Shown here: positions 52,791 to 62,294 of the stretch, piece by piece
How the letters are laid out: every line of letters begins with the position of its first letter
How positions within the stretch are numbered: position 1 is the stretch's first letter
Assembly: GCF_902168175.1 (NCBI RefSeq)
Contig: NZ_CABHOU010000025.1
Coordinates: 434,001-498,000 of the forward strand
Source: an uncultured Chitinophaga sp.
Lineage (GTDB): Bacteria; Bacteroidota; Bacteroidia; Chitinophagales; Chitinophagaceae
Direction of reading: 5' to 3'
DNA: 64,000 bases
Position numbers and translations under genes: made by a program
The notes under the pieces: generated by a model
Database searches by the model: none
Seen by the model: only the letters and a program-made list of their open reading frames with translations
Told to the model about the DNA's origin: nothing

Positions 52791-53204
52791 TTTTTTGAAG
52801 ATAAGGGGCGTTTTTCGTGACATATGGAAACAGTTAAACCACCCCTAATCTCCACTTTAACAGAACATTAGGATTAGATGTTACAACACGCACTTTGATT
52901 ATTCGTAAATTCGTTTAAAGAAACAATCACCCCCGAAAGGGATTTAGGTTTGGCATAAAAGGCGAAATATAGGTTTAAGGTTAGGCGATCAAAGGCAGCT
53001 CACAAGGCTGCCTTTGTCATTTGCAGTAAGTACCGGTGGCCGTATTTCTACGCCTTTATCATTACCGGGTTGTTACCGTATTTTAATTTATAGAAATGCC
53101 CTAACTTTACCTAAGCGTTTGGGGATGAACGTTTGATCTGTACCAGGTCATTTTCGCACGTTCGTCTCAGCGCTTCGAAGGCCGGACACCAAAAAGCATT
53201 TGTT
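52791..53204. other. Intergenic region mdh-yceI, possible small RNA
   Basis: No gene was seen. A GC-containing segment (about 52,900-53,020) holds CCCCCGAAAGGG (about 52,930) and a 9-bp stem (52991-52999 with 53007-53015) ending in CTTTGT. It might encode a small RNA, but no known family was recognised and no consensus promoter box was found. Confidence 0.3.
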
Positions 53205-53789
53205 ATGAAACAATTACTCTTGCTTTTGTTCCTCTGCCCCTGGTTAACAACTTTGGGGCAAACAGCTTCCTGGAAATTGGACAGGGTGCATTCATCGGTA
53301 AAGTTCTCCGTTGTGCACATGCTCATTTCGGAAGTAGAGGGCAAATTTACCAGCTTCGAAGGCACTATTAAAAGTGCCAAACCAGATTTCACGGATGCAG
53401 CTATCGACTTCAGTGTAGATGTAATGAGCATCGACACCGATGATGATAACAGGGACAAACACCTCAAATCATCCGACTTTTTCAACGCCGACGATTATCC
53501 CAGGATGATTTTCAAAAGCACGAAGTTCACGAAAACGGGAGATGACAAGTACACGCTGGAAGGCGATCTTACCATCAGAGGCATCACGAAACGAACTACT
53601 TTCAATGTAACATTAGGCGGGCAAACAACCGACAACCAGGGCAAAGTGCACGCAGGCTTTAAGGCAAATACCTACATCAACAGGTTTGATTATAACCTGA
53701 AATGGGACAAAAAAACAGAAACAGGAGGATTAGTAGTAGACAAAATGGTAAACGTAACGCTTAACCTGGAATTCATCCGGCAGAAATGA
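53205..53789 (+). CDS. YceI-family periplasmic lipid-binding protein
   Basis: The product (194 aa from the ATG at 53205) has a signal peptide (LLLLFLCPWLTTLGQ) and a complete YceI lipocalin-like barrel. Segments are WKLDRVHSSVKFSVVHMLIS, EVEGKFTSFEGTIKSAKPD, DNRDKHLKSSDFFNADDYP (typical 'H-L-K/R-S-x-D-F-F') and GDLTIRGITKRTTFNVTLGG. Members bind isoprenoid-like lipids. The start was chosen because the upstream open frame from 53133 lacks a signal peptide at its N-terminus. A MarR-type gene follows 102 nt downstream, a common pairing. Confidence 0.92.
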   Translation: MKQLLLLLFLCPWLTTLGQTASWKLDRVHSSVKFSVVHMLISEVEGKFTSFEGTIKSAKPDFTDAAIDFSVDVMSIDTDDDNRDKHLKSSDFFNADDYPRMIFKSTKFTKTGDDKYTLEGDLTIRGITKRTTFNVTLGGQTTDNQGKVHAGFKANTYINRFDYNLKWDKKTETGGLVVDKMVNVTLNLEFIRQK

Positions 53790-53877
53790 GCTTATACGTT
53801 TCGCAGCAGAAAAACCAAACGTGTTAACTTACTGTAAAACACGCCTTTATCAACTTATCATTTAAATTGCGCCATAT

Positions 53878-53885
53878 TATTTTTG
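53878..53885 (+). promoter_or_regulatory. -7 box of the MarR gene (near-leaderless)
   Basis: TATTTTTG matches TAnnTTTG and ends 6 nt before the chosen ATG (53892), so transcription and translation starts nearly coincide. The -33 element is weak. Confidence 0.5.
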
Positions 53886-53891
53886 TTGAGT

Positions 53892-54353
53892 ATGTCTAAT
53901 ATTGAAAAGCTTATTGCTACCAAAAATTTCACGAGCGAACATCACCGGGGCCTGGTGGGTCTTATCTTCGTTGGCAACTGGATCGTTAGCCGCCACCAGC
54001 ACTTCTTCAAACAGTACGATATCACCATGCAGCAATACAACATCCTGCGAATATTGCGTGGCCAGCACCCCAAGGCAGCTAACATCAATACACTAAAAGA
54101 CAGGATGCTCGACAAAATGAGTGATGTGTCGCGCCTGGTGGAAAGATTGCGTAAATCGGAACTGGTAGAGCGGAAAAGCTGTGAAATGGACCGTCGTGCA
54201 GTAGATGTAAAAATCACCGCCAAGGGGCTTCAGTTGCTGAGGACCATTGACGGTGAAATAGATAAGCTGGACGACTGCCTCAAAACATCGCTGAACGAGA
54301 AAGAGGTGGTACAGCTGAATAAGTTATTGGATAAGTTGTTAAACGCTTATTAA
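53892..54353 (+). CDS. MarR-family transcriptional regulator
   Basis: The product (153 aa) is a winged-helix MarR dimer. The N-terminal dimer helix includes GLVGLIFVGNWIVSRHQHFF, and the DNA-binding part has ITMQQYNILRILRGQHPKAA followed by DRMLDKMSDVSRLVERLRKS as recognition region. The wing is ELVERKSCEMDRRAVDVKIT, with the diagnostic D-R-R. The ATG at 53892 is preferred to the TTG 9 nt upstream. Being next to yceI suggests that it controls that gene, but this is inference. The inducer is unknown. Confidence 0.93.
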   Translation: MSNIEKLIATKNFTSEHHRGLVGLIFVGNWIVSRHQHFFKQYDITMQQYNILRILRGQHPKAANINTLKDRMLDKMSDVSRLVERLRKSELVERKSCEMDRRAVDVKITAKGLQLLRTIDGEIDKLDDCLKTSLNEKEVVQLNKLLDKLLNAY

Positions 54354-54356
54354 GGC

Positions 54357-55640
54357 CTACTTTTCCACATAGTTAAGGTCTTTACCGAAAGTTTCGTCGA
54401 TACGGATAGCGGCGATAAACGCAATGGCAATACATACAAGCCCTGTAATAAGGCCGCTTTGCAGGTATGACAAGCCGAACACTGTTTTCTGCAGCATTAC
54501 GAACAACAGCGATATGATATTTAGCATGCCGCGTGCAAAGTTAGGCACGGTGGTGGCTGCTGTTGCACGTACGTTAGTACCAAACTGCTCTGCAGATACG
54601 GTCACAAAAATCGCCCAGAAGCCTACACTAAAGCCCATCAAACCTATTATGCTGTAAAAAACAGTTTCGCTCACACCATAAGCGCGGAAATACAATAGCA
54701 CACTAATTAGGGTGAGAGTATAAAAGATGTACAACACTTTTTTACGGCTCTTCATCACCTGGCTGATGTATCCGCTGGCCAGGTCGCCTAACGTGAGGCA
54801 GGCGTAACAAATCATAATCGCACGTCCGGGATCGATAGAACCCTCCACTCCCATTTTTTCGGCAAAGCGGTCGGAGAAGGAAACAAGTATCCCAACCACA
54901 TACCAGGTGGGTAAACCGATCAAAATACATTTGATATAACGCAGCAGTCTTTCCTTATCGGTAAAGAACTTAAAGTAGTTACCGCGGCTAATTCCTTCCT
55001 GCTGTTGTATGTTTTTAAACATTCCCGATTCTACCACGCTTACACGCAGTAACAGCAGCGCCAGTCCCAAGCCACCTCCAATAAAGTAACATACACGCCA
55101 GTTATCGCCCAGCGCTTTAGATACGAAATAGGCAACTACAGCGCCGGAAATACCTACACTGGCTACGATCATCGTACCCAATCCACGTTTTTCCTTTGGC
55201 AGTATTTCAGAAACGAGGGTAATACCCGCACCTAATTCTCCAGCCAGCCCAAGCCCGGCAACGAAACGCCAGATCATGTACCACATAATGGCATTGTCGC
55301 CGCTGATAAGGCCATTGGCAATGTTGGCTACAGAATAAAGAAGGATAGAACCGAACAACACGGAGAGTCGACCCTTTTTATCACCCAGGATTCCCCAGAT
55401 AATACCACCTACGAGGAGGCCGAGCATCTGCACATTAATCAGTTGTAAGCCTACGCTTTCTATCTGCTCGGGGTTGAGGCCGAGCGATGCGAGACTTTTA
55501 ATACGGATAATACCGAACAGCAGCAGATCATAAATGTCTACAAAGTAACCGAGTGACGCCACGATTACAGCTGCATTTAATAGGGATACAGCCGGCTTTA
55601 CGCCAGCCTGTGTAACAGGAACTTTTGTATCAGTTTTCAT
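54357..55640 (-). CDS. MFS transporter
   Basis: The 427-aa protein has 12 predicted spans. MFS motif A is plain in WGILGDKKGRLSVLFGS after span 2. GLGLAGELGAGITLVSEILP resembles the 'R/G-x-x-x-G' motif of span 4. The start has YFVDIYDLLLFGIIRIKSLA, like sugar or organic-acid: H+ symporters of the metabolite:H+ group. The substrate is not predictable. It lies 24 nt after the DedA gene on the same strand, so the pair is probably co-transcribed. Its stop is 3 nt from the stop of the convergent MarR gene. Confidence 0.9.
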   Translation of the reverse strand: MKTDTKVPVTQAGVKPAVSLLNAAVIVASLGYFVDIYDLLLFGIIRIKSLASLGLNPEQIESVGLQLINVQMLGLLVGGIIWGILGDKKGRLSVLFGSILLYSVANIANGLISGDNAIMWYMIWRFVAGLGLAGELGAGITLVSEILPKEKRGLGTMIVASVGISGAVVAYFVSKALGDNWRVCYFIGGGLGLALLLLRVSVVESGMFKNIQQQEGISRGNYFKFFTDKERLLRYIKCILIGLPTWYVVGILVSFSDRFAEKMGVEGSIDPGRAIMICYACLTLGDLASGYISQVMKSRKKVLYIFYTLTLISVLLYFRAYGVSETVFYSIIGLMGFSVGFWAIFVTVSAEQFGTNVRATAATTVPNFARGMLNIISLLFVMLQKTVFGLSYLQSGLITGLVCIAIAFIAAIRIDETFGKDLNYVEK

Positions 55641-55664
55641 ATGTGGATGCTAAAAAATTTCTTA

Positions 55665-56372
55665 CTACAGGGTAGAATCTGAGGGCGGCGTTTGCCCGTC
55701 AGGCCCTACGAAATGGTCTTCCGGGTGCTTTTGTCCCTTACTCTTTGGTTTACCGAAAGCCAGCTTGATAATCACCGGTGCAGTAGTTACTACAATAATG
55801 ATGATGATAATCAGCTCCAGGTGGTCTTTCAGGTTAGGCCAAACCTTGTCGAGATAATGACCGGCGAGCATCATGGAAAATACCCATGAAAAAGAACCGA
55901 TGACGTTATAAAACATGAATTTCTTACGCTCCATGCCTACGACTCCGGCAATGATCGGGGCAAAGGTCCTTACTACGGGCAGGAACCTGGCCAGGAACAC
56001 TGCACCACCACCATGTTTGTTATAAAAATCTTGTGCCTGGTAAAGATGTTTTTTCTTGAACAGGAAAGTATCCTTCTTTTTGAACAACAAAGGACCTGAC
56101 TTCTGACCAAACCAAAAGCCTACCATATTACCTATCACACCAGTAACCGCGATCATCGTCATTAATACGAAGAAAGGAATATCATAGAAGCTGGTGCAAA
56201 GCCTGTCGCCATAAATACCAGCTACGAAAAGCAGTGAATCTCCCGGAAGGAAGAACCCTACAAAAAGGCCAGTTTCAGCAAAAACGATAGCCAGCAAAAA
56301 ATACAATCCCCCATTATCAATAATCCATTCGGGGCTAAGAATGTGCTTTAAAAAATCTATGATCTGATCCAT
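55665..56372 (-). CDS. DedA-family membrane protein
   Basis: The 235-aa product (from the ATG at 56370-56372) belongs to the DedA/SNARE-associated group, now linked to undecaprenyl-phosphate or phospholipid flipping. Seen are ENGGLYFLLAIVFAETGLF-type first span (YFLLAIVFAETGLFVGFFLP), the conserved loop GDSLLFVAGI, FLARFLPVVRTFAPIIAGV with the essential Arg residues (F-x-R-x-x-P-x-x-R), and a C-terminal span. The last 30 residues are a basic, Lys/Pro-rich tail. The TTG 21 nt upstream is a less likely start. It lies between the dicarboxylate symporter and the MFS gene. Confidence 0.92.
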   Translation of the reverse strand: MDQIIDFLKHILSPEWIIDNGGLYFLLAIVFAETGLFVGFFLPGDSLLFVAGIYGDRLCTSFYDIPFFVLMTMIAVTGVIGNMVGFWFGQKSGPLLFKKKDTFLFKKKHLYQAQDFYNKHGGGAVFLARFLPVVRTFAPIIAGVVGMERKKFMFYNVIGSFSWVFSMMLAGHYLDKVWPNLKDHLELIIIIIIVVTTAPVIIKLAFGKPKSKGQKHPEDHFVGPDGQTPPSDSTL

Positions 56373-56441
56373 GCTCTTGGTTATTACCCGCAATTAATTT
56401 TTATGAACTCGAAAAATAAGATATTAAATGTTAAACCCCCG

Positions 56442-57689
56442 TTATTTTTCCGGTAAAGGTTCGCCTAGTTTGCCTTCCCACTTAGATACGACAGTAGTGG
56501 CCATGGCATTTCCGATAACATTAGTGGCCGAGCGGCCCATGTCCAGGAAGTGGTCAACACCAAGCAGCAGGAACAGCCCAGCCTCCGGAATATCGAACAT
56601 GGCAAGCGTACCAGCAATTACCACCAGTGAGGCACGGGGCACACCGGCTACACCTTTACTGGTGACCATTAACACCAGTAACATGGACATTTGCTGGCCA
56701 AAATCGAGGTGAATACCATAGGCCTGCGCAATGAAAAGGCTGGCAAAGGTCATATACATCATAGAGCCGTCGAGGTTAAAGGAGTAACCCAACGGCAAAA
56801 CGAAACTCACAATCCTGTTATCGGCCCCAAACTTTTCTAGTTGCTCCATGGTACGCGGGTAAGCAGCTTCACTACTGGCAGTACTAAACGCCATCAAAAT
56901 CGGGTCGATAAGCATTACTATCAATGATAATACTCTTTTGCCAATTACCAGATAGCCGGCAAAACACAGCAGGAGCCACAGTATCCCTAAGCCCAGATAA
57001 AACTGCCCGATGAATTTGCCATAAGTAATAAGGATACCGGGTCCCTTTTGCGCAATGATAGCTGCCACGGCTGCAAAAACAGCAAACGGGGCGAACTTCA
57101 TTACATACCCGGTAAGCTTCAACATTACATGCGCAACGCTGTCCATCAGCTTAACAACCGGCTCGCCCTTTTCACCGATGGCCGCTGTTGCCACTCCAAA
57201 GAAAAGAGAGAATACAACAATCTGCAGTATCTCATTCTCTGCCATCGCTCTGATAGCGCTATCAGGAAATACATGTATAAAGAAGTTCTGGATCGTCATT
57301 TTACCCTTTTCCAGGCCGAGCGTTGCGTGCGTATCTGGCAATGGGAGATTGAGCGATACACCAGGCTGAAGCACATTCACAAGTATCATCCCCAGAAAAA
57401 GTGATATGAAGGTTGCTGAGATGAACCAAAGCATCGTTTTGCCTCCGATACGGCCTACCGATTTAATATCGCCAAGTTTTGCAACGCCCACAACCAGTGT
57501 CGAAAATACCAGCGGCGCAATGATCATCTTGATCAGCCGGAGGAAAATGGTAGTAACGATCGATATATTATCAGAAAAAGATTTGATGGATGCGTCCTCC
57601 GGGTAAACTTCCCTGTAAATCACCCCGGCAACAATGCCCAACACCAATGCCACAAGGATATAAACCGTAAGCCGGTTCGATTTCTTCAT
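56442..57689 (-). CDS. Dicarboxylate/amino acid:cation symporter (DAACS family)
   Basis: The 415-aa transporter has the GltPh/DctA fold. Motifs are MIIAPLVFSTLVVGVAKLGD near residue 55, the serine-rich hairpin AFSTASSEAAYPRTMEQLEK near residue 270, FVLPLGYSFNLDGSMMYMTF with the N-x-D-G-x-x-x family signature, and LVLMVTSKGVAGVPRASLVV in hairpin 2. The final part has VDHFLDMGRSATNVIGNAMA with the substrate-binding Asp, Thr and Asn region. It carries glutamate, aspartate or C4-dicarboxylates with Na+ or H+; which one cannot be told. It is the first gene of the minus-strand transporter run. Confidence 0.94.
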   Translation of the reverse strand: MKKSNRLTVYILVALVLGIVAGVIYREVYPEDASIKSFSDNISIVTTIFLRLIKMIIAPLVFSTLVVGVAKLGDIKSVGRIGGKTMLWFISATFISLFLGMILVNVLQPGVSLNLPLPDTHATLGLEKGKMTIQNFFIHVFPDSAIRAMAENEILQIVVFSLFFGVATAAIGEKGEPVVKLMDSVAHVMLKLTGYVMKFAPFAVFAAVAAIIAQKGPGILITYGKFIGQFYLGLGILWLLLCFAGYLVIGKRVLSLIVMLIDPILMAFSTASSEAAYPRTMEQLEKFGADNRIVSFVLPLGYSFNLDGSMMYMTFASLFIAQAYGIHLDFGQQMSMLLVLMVTSKGVAGVPRASLVVIAGTLAMFDIPEAGLFLLLGVDHFLDMGRSATNVIGNAMATTVVSKWEGKLGEPLPEK

Positions 57690-57745
57690 ACAGTTACTCT
57701 TTAATTATCTAATTATTAGCGGAAATTGATTCCCTGAAAATTTCC

Positions 57746-57753
57746 CAAAAATA
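57746..57753 (-). promoter_or_regulatory. -7 box of the dicarboxylate symporter gene
   Basis: TATTTTTG on the minus strand matches TAnnTTTG and lies 56 nt before the ATG; no clear TTG upstream. Confidence 0.45.
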
Positions 57754-57903
57754 AGGTTCTGGCCGAAATATCCGCTGAAATATTGGCTGACAATGGATTT
57801 ACAAATCAAACTGCCGAAAACCGGTTTACTAATGAAAGTGTTAGAAGACTGTCAAGCCCGCCACAGCCGGTAAAATAAAAATACCTTTTTTGATTTTACA
57901 TAC

Positions 57904-57911
57904 TATATTTG
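57904..57911 (+). promoter_or_regulatory. -7 box of the amino-acid permease gene
   Basis: TATATTTG matches TAnnTTTG, 60 nt before the ATG at 57972. The -33 element is not at consensus distance. Confidence 0.5.
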
Positions 57912-57971
57912 GCAATACTCGATAAATAGAAATAAACCTAATATCAACATCAACCACACAACAAAATTCTT

Positions 57972-59423
57972 ATGAGCAAGATTTTTGCTAAAAAATCTCT
58001 TCCATTATTATTATCGGATGCATCAGAATCAGAGAAAGGACTAAAAAGAACATTGGGCTCCGGGGCACTCGTTGCATTAGGTATTGGTGCCATCATTGGT
58101 GCCGGCCTGTTTTCCCTTACCGGTATAGCTGCCGCTGAAAATGCGGGTCCTGCAGTAACTATCTCGTTTATTCTTGCAGCAGTTGGTTGCGCATTTGCAG
58201 GTCTTTGCTATGCAGAATTTGCCTCCATGATCCCTGTGGCTGGTAGTGCTTATACTTACTCTTATGCAACCATGGGCGAGTTTGTAGCCTGGATCATTGG
58301 CTGGGACCTCGTACTGGAATATGCGTTGGGTGCTGCTACCGTTGCGGTAAGCTGGTCGCGCTACCTTTTGGAGTTCCTGCACAAGTTTGGTATTCACCTT
58401 CCGCAGAACCTTGTATGTTCCCCCTGGGAAACACTGAAACTTAGTGATGGCACAATTATCAACGGTGGTACTTTCAACCTTCCTGCCGTTATTATCGTGA
58501 TCCTGCTTTCTCTCCTGCTCATAAGGGGAACCAAAGAATCGGCCACGCTCAATAACGTCCTCGTTATTCTGAAAGTGGCAGTAGTATTAGTATTCATCGC
58601 TTTAGGCTGGGGCCACATCGACCCGGCTAACTATACACCTTACATCCCTGCCAACACCGGACAGTACGAACACTTCGGCTGGACGGGTATTGCAACCGGA
58701 GCCGCAGTGGTATTCTTTGCCTTTATTGGTTTCGATGCAGTATCTACTGCTGCACAGGAAGCTAAAAATCCTGCTAAAGGTATGCCTATCGGCATTCTTG
58801 GTTCGCTGGTAGTTTGTACTGTATTGTATGTACTGTTCGCTCACGTAATGACAGGCCTGCTGAACTACAAGCTATTTGCGAATGATGCAAAACCTGTTGC
58901 TACTGCTTTTGCGAAAACTGGTTACGACTTCCTGCAGAATGGCCTCATTCTCGCCATACTTGCTGGTTATACGTCTGTAATGCTGGTAATGTTGATGGGC
59001 CAGAGCCGCGTATTCTACTCTATGAGCCGCGATGGTTTGCTGCCCAAATTCTTCAGCGAAGTACATCCTAAATTCCGCACACCCTGGAAAACTAACTTGT
59101 TTTTCATGGTATTTGTGAGCATTTTCGCTGGTCTTGTGCCTGTGAGCCAGTTGGGCCACATGGTAAGTATCGGTACCCTGTTCGCATTCGTACTCGTATG
59201 TGTAGGTGTAATGATCATGCGTAAAACGATGCCGGACATTCCACGTGCCTTCAAAACTCCGCTGGTGCCTGTTGTGCCTATTCTCGGTATCCTGGTTTGT
59301 GGTTACCTGATGTACTCTCTGCCTGGCGAAAGCTGGTTACGCCTGGCTGCATGGCTCGCTATCGGCCTGGTCATTTATTTCACCTACGGTATTAAAAACA
59401 GCAAAATCAACGAGAAGTCTTAA
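57972..59423 (+). CDS. Amino-acid permease (APC family, cationic amino-acid-transporter-like)
   Basis: The 483-aa membrane protein has 12 or more spans and the APC signature in span 1 (VALGIGAIIGAGLFSLTGI with G-x-G-x-x-x-G around residue 38). Further family segments are AGPAVTISFILAAVGCAFAG, AYTYSYATMGEFVAWIIGWD then LVLEYALGAATVAVSWSRYL, and FFAFIGFDAVSTAAQEAKNP. The W-D-L-x-L-E-Y-x segment is typical of the CAT (cationic amino acid) subgroup, but the actual substrate is unknown. It is a single-gene unit between a promoter box and a terminator. Confidence 0.93.
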   Translation: MSKIFAKKSLPLLLSDASESEKGLKRTLGSGALVALGIGAIIGAGLFSLTGIAAAENAGPAVTISFILAAVGCAFAGLCYAEFASMIPVAGSAYTYSYATMGEFVAWIIGWDLVLEYALGAATVAVSWSRYLLEFLHKFGIHLPQNLVCSPWETLKLSDGTIINGGTFNLPAVIIVILLSLLLIRGTKESATLNNVLVILKVAVVLVFIALGWGHIDPANYTPYIPANTGQYEHFGWTGIATGAAVVFFAFIGFDAVSTAAQEAKNPAKGMPIGILGSLVVCTVLYVLFAHVMTGLLNYKLFANDAKPVATAFAKTGYDFLQNGLILAILAGYTSVMLVMLMGQSRVFYSMSRDGLLPKFFSEVHPKFRTPWKTNLFFMVFVSIFAGLVPVSQLGHMVSIGTLFAFVLVCVGVMIMRKTMPDIPRAFKTPLVPVVPILGILVCGYLMYSLPGESWLRLAAWLAIGLVIYFTYGIKNSKINEKS

Positions 59424-59444
59424 AACAGCTCGTTTAACTAATAA

Positions 59445-59477
59445 AAAAACCGCTTTCCTCTACGGGAAGCGGTTTTT
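59445..59477 (+). terminator. Terminator of the amino-acid permease gene
   Basis: 11-bp arms (59445-59455 and 59467-59477) end in TTTTT. Confidence 0.85.
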
Positions 59478-59594
59478 CTCATTTTATTTGGCCCAAACAC
59501 TTTATTTTTGCAACGCTAAACACCCGTTCCCTGCAACAAAAGGGCCCTGCCCGCAGGAATCGGTCCCGAGAAAACAGCTTTACACATCATTATC

Positions 59595-60308
59595 ATGGGA
59601 AGAATATTTGAAGTAAGAAAGTCCACCATGTTCGCCCGTTGGGACAAGATGGCAAAACAGTTTACCCGTATCGGAAAAGATATTGCCATGGCCGTTAAAC
59701 AAGGCGGTGGTGATCCCGATAACAACCCTGCCCTGCGCCGGTGCATGCAGAACGCCAAAGGTGTTAACATGCCTAAAGATCGTGTAGAAGCGGCCATCAA
59801 ACGTGCAGTAGAAGGTAAAGATAAGACCAACTATGAAGAAGTACTTTACGAAGGGTATGCACCTCATGGTGTGGCGGTAATGGTTGAAACGGCTACCGAC
59901 AATACAACCCGTACTGTGGCCAACGTTCGTATGCACTTTAATAAAGGTGGTGGTAGCCTTGGTAACAGTGGCTCCGTAGCGTTCATGTTTAACAGGCTGG
60001 GCGTATTCAAAATTAAGAACGATGGTGTTAACCTGGAAGATCTGGAACTGGAACTGATCGACTTCGGTTTAGAAGAAATTGGTGAAGATAGCGAAGGCAA
60101 TATTGTACTTCGTACCGCCTTCAGCGAGTTCGGTAATATGGCGAAAGCACTCGAGGAAAAAGGCATCACCCCTATTTCCTCTGAACTGGAACGTCTTCCG
60201 CTTAATACAGTTGAGTTGAACGAAGAACAAGCCAAGGAAGTATTTGAACTGATCGATCGCCTGGAACAGGACGATGACGTGCAGCAGGTGTTCCACAATC
60301 TGAAATAG
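59595..60308 (+). CDS. YebC/PmpR-family protein
   Basis: The 237-aa product is a YebC-type protein, either a DNA-binding regulator or, as more recently reported, a ribosome-associated factor. It begins [20 protein letters not shown] (K-x-K-x-x-D-x-x-R-x-k-x-F-x-k-like start with an unusual short N-terminus), and contains [20 protein letters not shown] and [20 protein letters not shown] then [33 protein letters not shown] and a C-terminal [20 protein letters not shown]. Length is typical. A -7 box (TATTTTTG) lies at 59503-59510. No partner is adjacent. Confidence 0.94.
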   Translation: MGRIFEVRKSTMFARWDKMAKQFTRIGKDIAMAVKQGGGDPDNNPALRRCMQNAKGVNMPKDRVEAAIKRAVEGKDKTNYEEVLYEGYAPHGVAVMVETATDNTTRTVANVRMHFNKGGGSLGNSGSVAFMFNRLGVFKIKNDGVNLEDLELELIDFGLEEIGEDSEGNIVLRTAFSEFGNMAKALEEKGITPISSELERLPLNTVELNEEQAKEVFELIDRLEQDDDVQQVFHNLK

Positions 60309-60330
60309 AAGTATAAGTTCCACATAATTG

Positions 60331-60363
60331 AAAAGGGTAAGGGCACGACGCCTTTACCCTTTT
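60331..60363. terminator. Terminator between the YebC gene and the hydroxyacid dehydrogenase gene
   Basis: 14-nt arms (60331-60344 and 60350-60363) pair with one G-U; A-rich and T-rich ends make it usable in both directions for the convergent genes. Confidence 0.85.
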
Positions 60364-60368
60364 CCTCT

Positions 60369-61322
60369 TTAGCTTACCACGTTTTGCGGGCTGCCTTCTA
60401 TAAATGTCTTAACATTCTCCACTACCACACTCATCAGCCGTTTGCGGGCTTCCAGTGTAGCCCAGGCAATATGCGGTGTGATATAACAATTTTTAGCTGT
60501 CAACAATGGGTTATCAGTATCGGGCGGCTCTTTACTAATTACATCAAGGCCTGCACCGGCAATGCGACCGCTGTTCAGTGCTAATGCCAGGTCTGTTTCA
60601 TTAATTAACGGTCCACGACTTGTGTTGATGAGGAATGCAGAGGGTTTCATCAATTCGATCATTCTTTTATTCACAAATCCTTTGTTCTGCTCGTTCAGCG
60701 GGCAATGAAGCGTTACAAAATCAGCCTCACGGAAACAGGTATCCAAATCTACAAACTTCACGCCCACCATCTTATCTCTTTCAGGATGTTTGTGAGATGC
60801 AATTACCTGCATTCCGAACGCCATCGCCAGTCTTGCCACAGCCTGGCCAATGCCGCCTAATCCAACTATCCCAATCGTTTTATGCTGTAGTTCGATCAAC
60901 GGGGTTTTCCAATAACTAAAATCTTTACTGGCCGCCCATTCGCCCGACTGCACACTGTTGGCATGTGTACCAACGTTAAAACAATGCTCCAGCATTAACG
61001 AAATAGTCAGTTGAGCAACTGATGAAGTGCCATAAGCAGGTACATTGGTAACTGTAATGCCCTGTCTTTCCGCCGTTTTAACATCCACTACATTATAACC
61101 GGTGGCTGTAACTCCTATATACTTCAATTTTGGCAGCGCTTCCAGCGTTGCTTTACTCAGAATCGCTTTATTAGTAAGCACAATATCAGCATCGCTGCAG
61201 CGATCTGCGACCTCTGCTTCCGCCGTTCGCTCATAAACGGTTATTTCTCCTAATGCCTGTAGCTGCTCCCAGCTAAGATCTCCCGGGTTAAGTGTTTGTC
61301 CATCAAGTATCACAATTTGCAT
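60369..61322 (-). CDS. D-2-hydroxyacid dehydrogenase
   Basis: The 317-aa NAD(P)-linked enzyme reduces a 2-keto acid to the D-2-hydroxy acid or the reverse. The NAD-binding motif is KTIGIVGLGGIGQAVARLAM near residue 148. Catalytic residues are the Arg in AFLINTSRGPLINETDLALA, Glu in AGLDVISKEPPDTDNPL and His in CYITPHIAWATLEARKRL. It resembles glycerate/hydroxypyruvate reductases (HprA-like). The exact substrate is unknown. It faces the YebC gene and stands alone. Confidence 0.93.
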   Translation of the reverse strand: MQIVILDGQTLNPGDLSWEQLQALGEITVYERTAEAEVADRCSDADIVLTNKAILSKATLEALPKLKYIGVTATGYNVVDVKTAERQGITVTNVPAYGTSSVAQLTISLMLEHCFNVGTHANSVQSGEWAASKDFSYWKTPLIELQHKTIGIVGLGGIGQAVARLAMAFGMQVIASHKHPERDKMVGVKFVDLDTCFREADFVTLHCPLNEQNKGFVNKRMIELMKPSAFLINTSRGPLINETDLALALNSGRIAGAGLDVISKEPPDTDNPLLTAKNCYITPHIAWATLEARKRLMSVVVENVKTFIEGSPQNVVS

Positions 61323-61430
61323 CGGTTGCTTTAATTTGGTACAGCTTCTAAAATAAGCATATTGCCGTTCTCCCCATGAGTAAATTAAGATAAGTATTTC
61401 TGTTTTCCCCCATCAAAACTGTAAAAAAAT

Positions 61431-61454
61431 GGGCCATACGAAATCGCATGGCCC
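61431..61454 (-). terminator. Terminator of the zinc-ribbon gene
   Basis: GGGCCAT-CG/CG-ATGGCCC stem (61431-61440 with 61445-61454) followed on the minus strand by a run of seven U, 26 nt after the stop. Confidence 0.85.
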
Positions 61455-61479
61455 TGTTCCACCAAAATGTATTAACCAA

Positions 61480-61740
61480 CTAACAATAACTTAGTTTTCT
61501 AAAACGATTATTCAATTTATCTATGATAAAAAAACCGTACGCGGATTTATAGGTCCCATAACAAAATTTGCCGTCCAACGATAGGTTATGCTCCCTTCCT
61601 AAAGGGTGAAGCCCTTCTACCAGGCGTACAAAGCGCATCCGCTGTACCTGGCCCCCACACTTCGTACATTTAATTTCTGCGATCCTTTTGTGTGAGGTTA
61701 CAATGTTATCGCAGCGGATACATCTCATGTCCATATTCAA
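61480..61740 (-). CDS. Small zinc-ribbon protein of unknown function
   Basis: The 86-aa product has two C-x-x-C knuckles, MRCIRCDNIV and IKCTKCGGQVQRM, 18 residues apart, a zinc ribbon. The remainder has FVRLVEGLHPLGREHNLSLD and AYGFFIIDKLNNRFRKLSYC, without a known domain. There is no signal peptide. An ATG two codons further in (MDMRC) is an equally good start. A well-placed terminator downstream and the Cys spacing favour a real gene. It might bind DNA or RNA. No family was recognised. Confidence 0.7.
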   Translation of the reverse strand: MNMDMRCIRCDNIVTSHKRIAEIKCTKCGGQVQRMRFVRLVEGLHPLGREHNLSLDGKFCYGTYKSAYGFFIIDKLNNRFRKLSYC

Positions 61741-62236
61741 TGGTTTTATACTGGTTGAATGTTAATTATTAAATGGGTAAGGGGATTCGGTATGGTCTAA
61801 CATTCAAGCTAAATCTTCGAAAAGAGTGTTACTATTTATTTTGAAGACAGTTAAAGAGAAGGGCCATCTTTAGAGACGGCCCCTGGTCCCTGCCTATTTT
61901 ACTATTTAAACCGTCAAAGCAATCGGCCGTATTGGAGGGTGTTACATTACCTCGCTTCTAAGTTAGAGAAATCAATATGAGTAAGATTGTTCAATGAACA
62001 CAGTTGACGGTTTTGTACAGTAATGAATGCTAAATTATAAATGAATAAAAATGAACAGGGATAATAAAAAAGTATAAAAAACTAAAAATCAAATATTTAT
62101 AACACAAAAAAGAGCCTTCAAAGGAAAACTGAATGTCTAATCTTGAATAAACTGACATGAATGAGGTTGTAAACAACATCTAGCATCCATACGCGTCAAT
62201 TAACACGAAATTCATTTTGAAAAAGGGCTAAAAACA
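61741..62236. other. AT-rich intergenic region before the E1 dehydrogenase gene
   Basis: This 496-nt stretch holds no convincing open frame. A small hairpin (GGGCC/GGCCC, about 61,862-61,883) and several short A/T runs are present. No known RNA was recognised. Confidence 0.4.
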
Positions 62237-62276
62237 AAAGTCCCCTGAAGTAAATGGCTTTACCTCAGGGGACTTT
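62237..62276 (-). terminator. Terminator of the E1 dehydrogenase gene
   Basis: 18-nt arms (62237-62254 and 62259-62276) pair with a single mismatch, followed on the minus strand by GTTTTTAGCC. It lies about 19 nt after the stop codon. Confidence 0.9.
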
Positions 62277-62294
62277 GTATTTATTTTTAACAGA

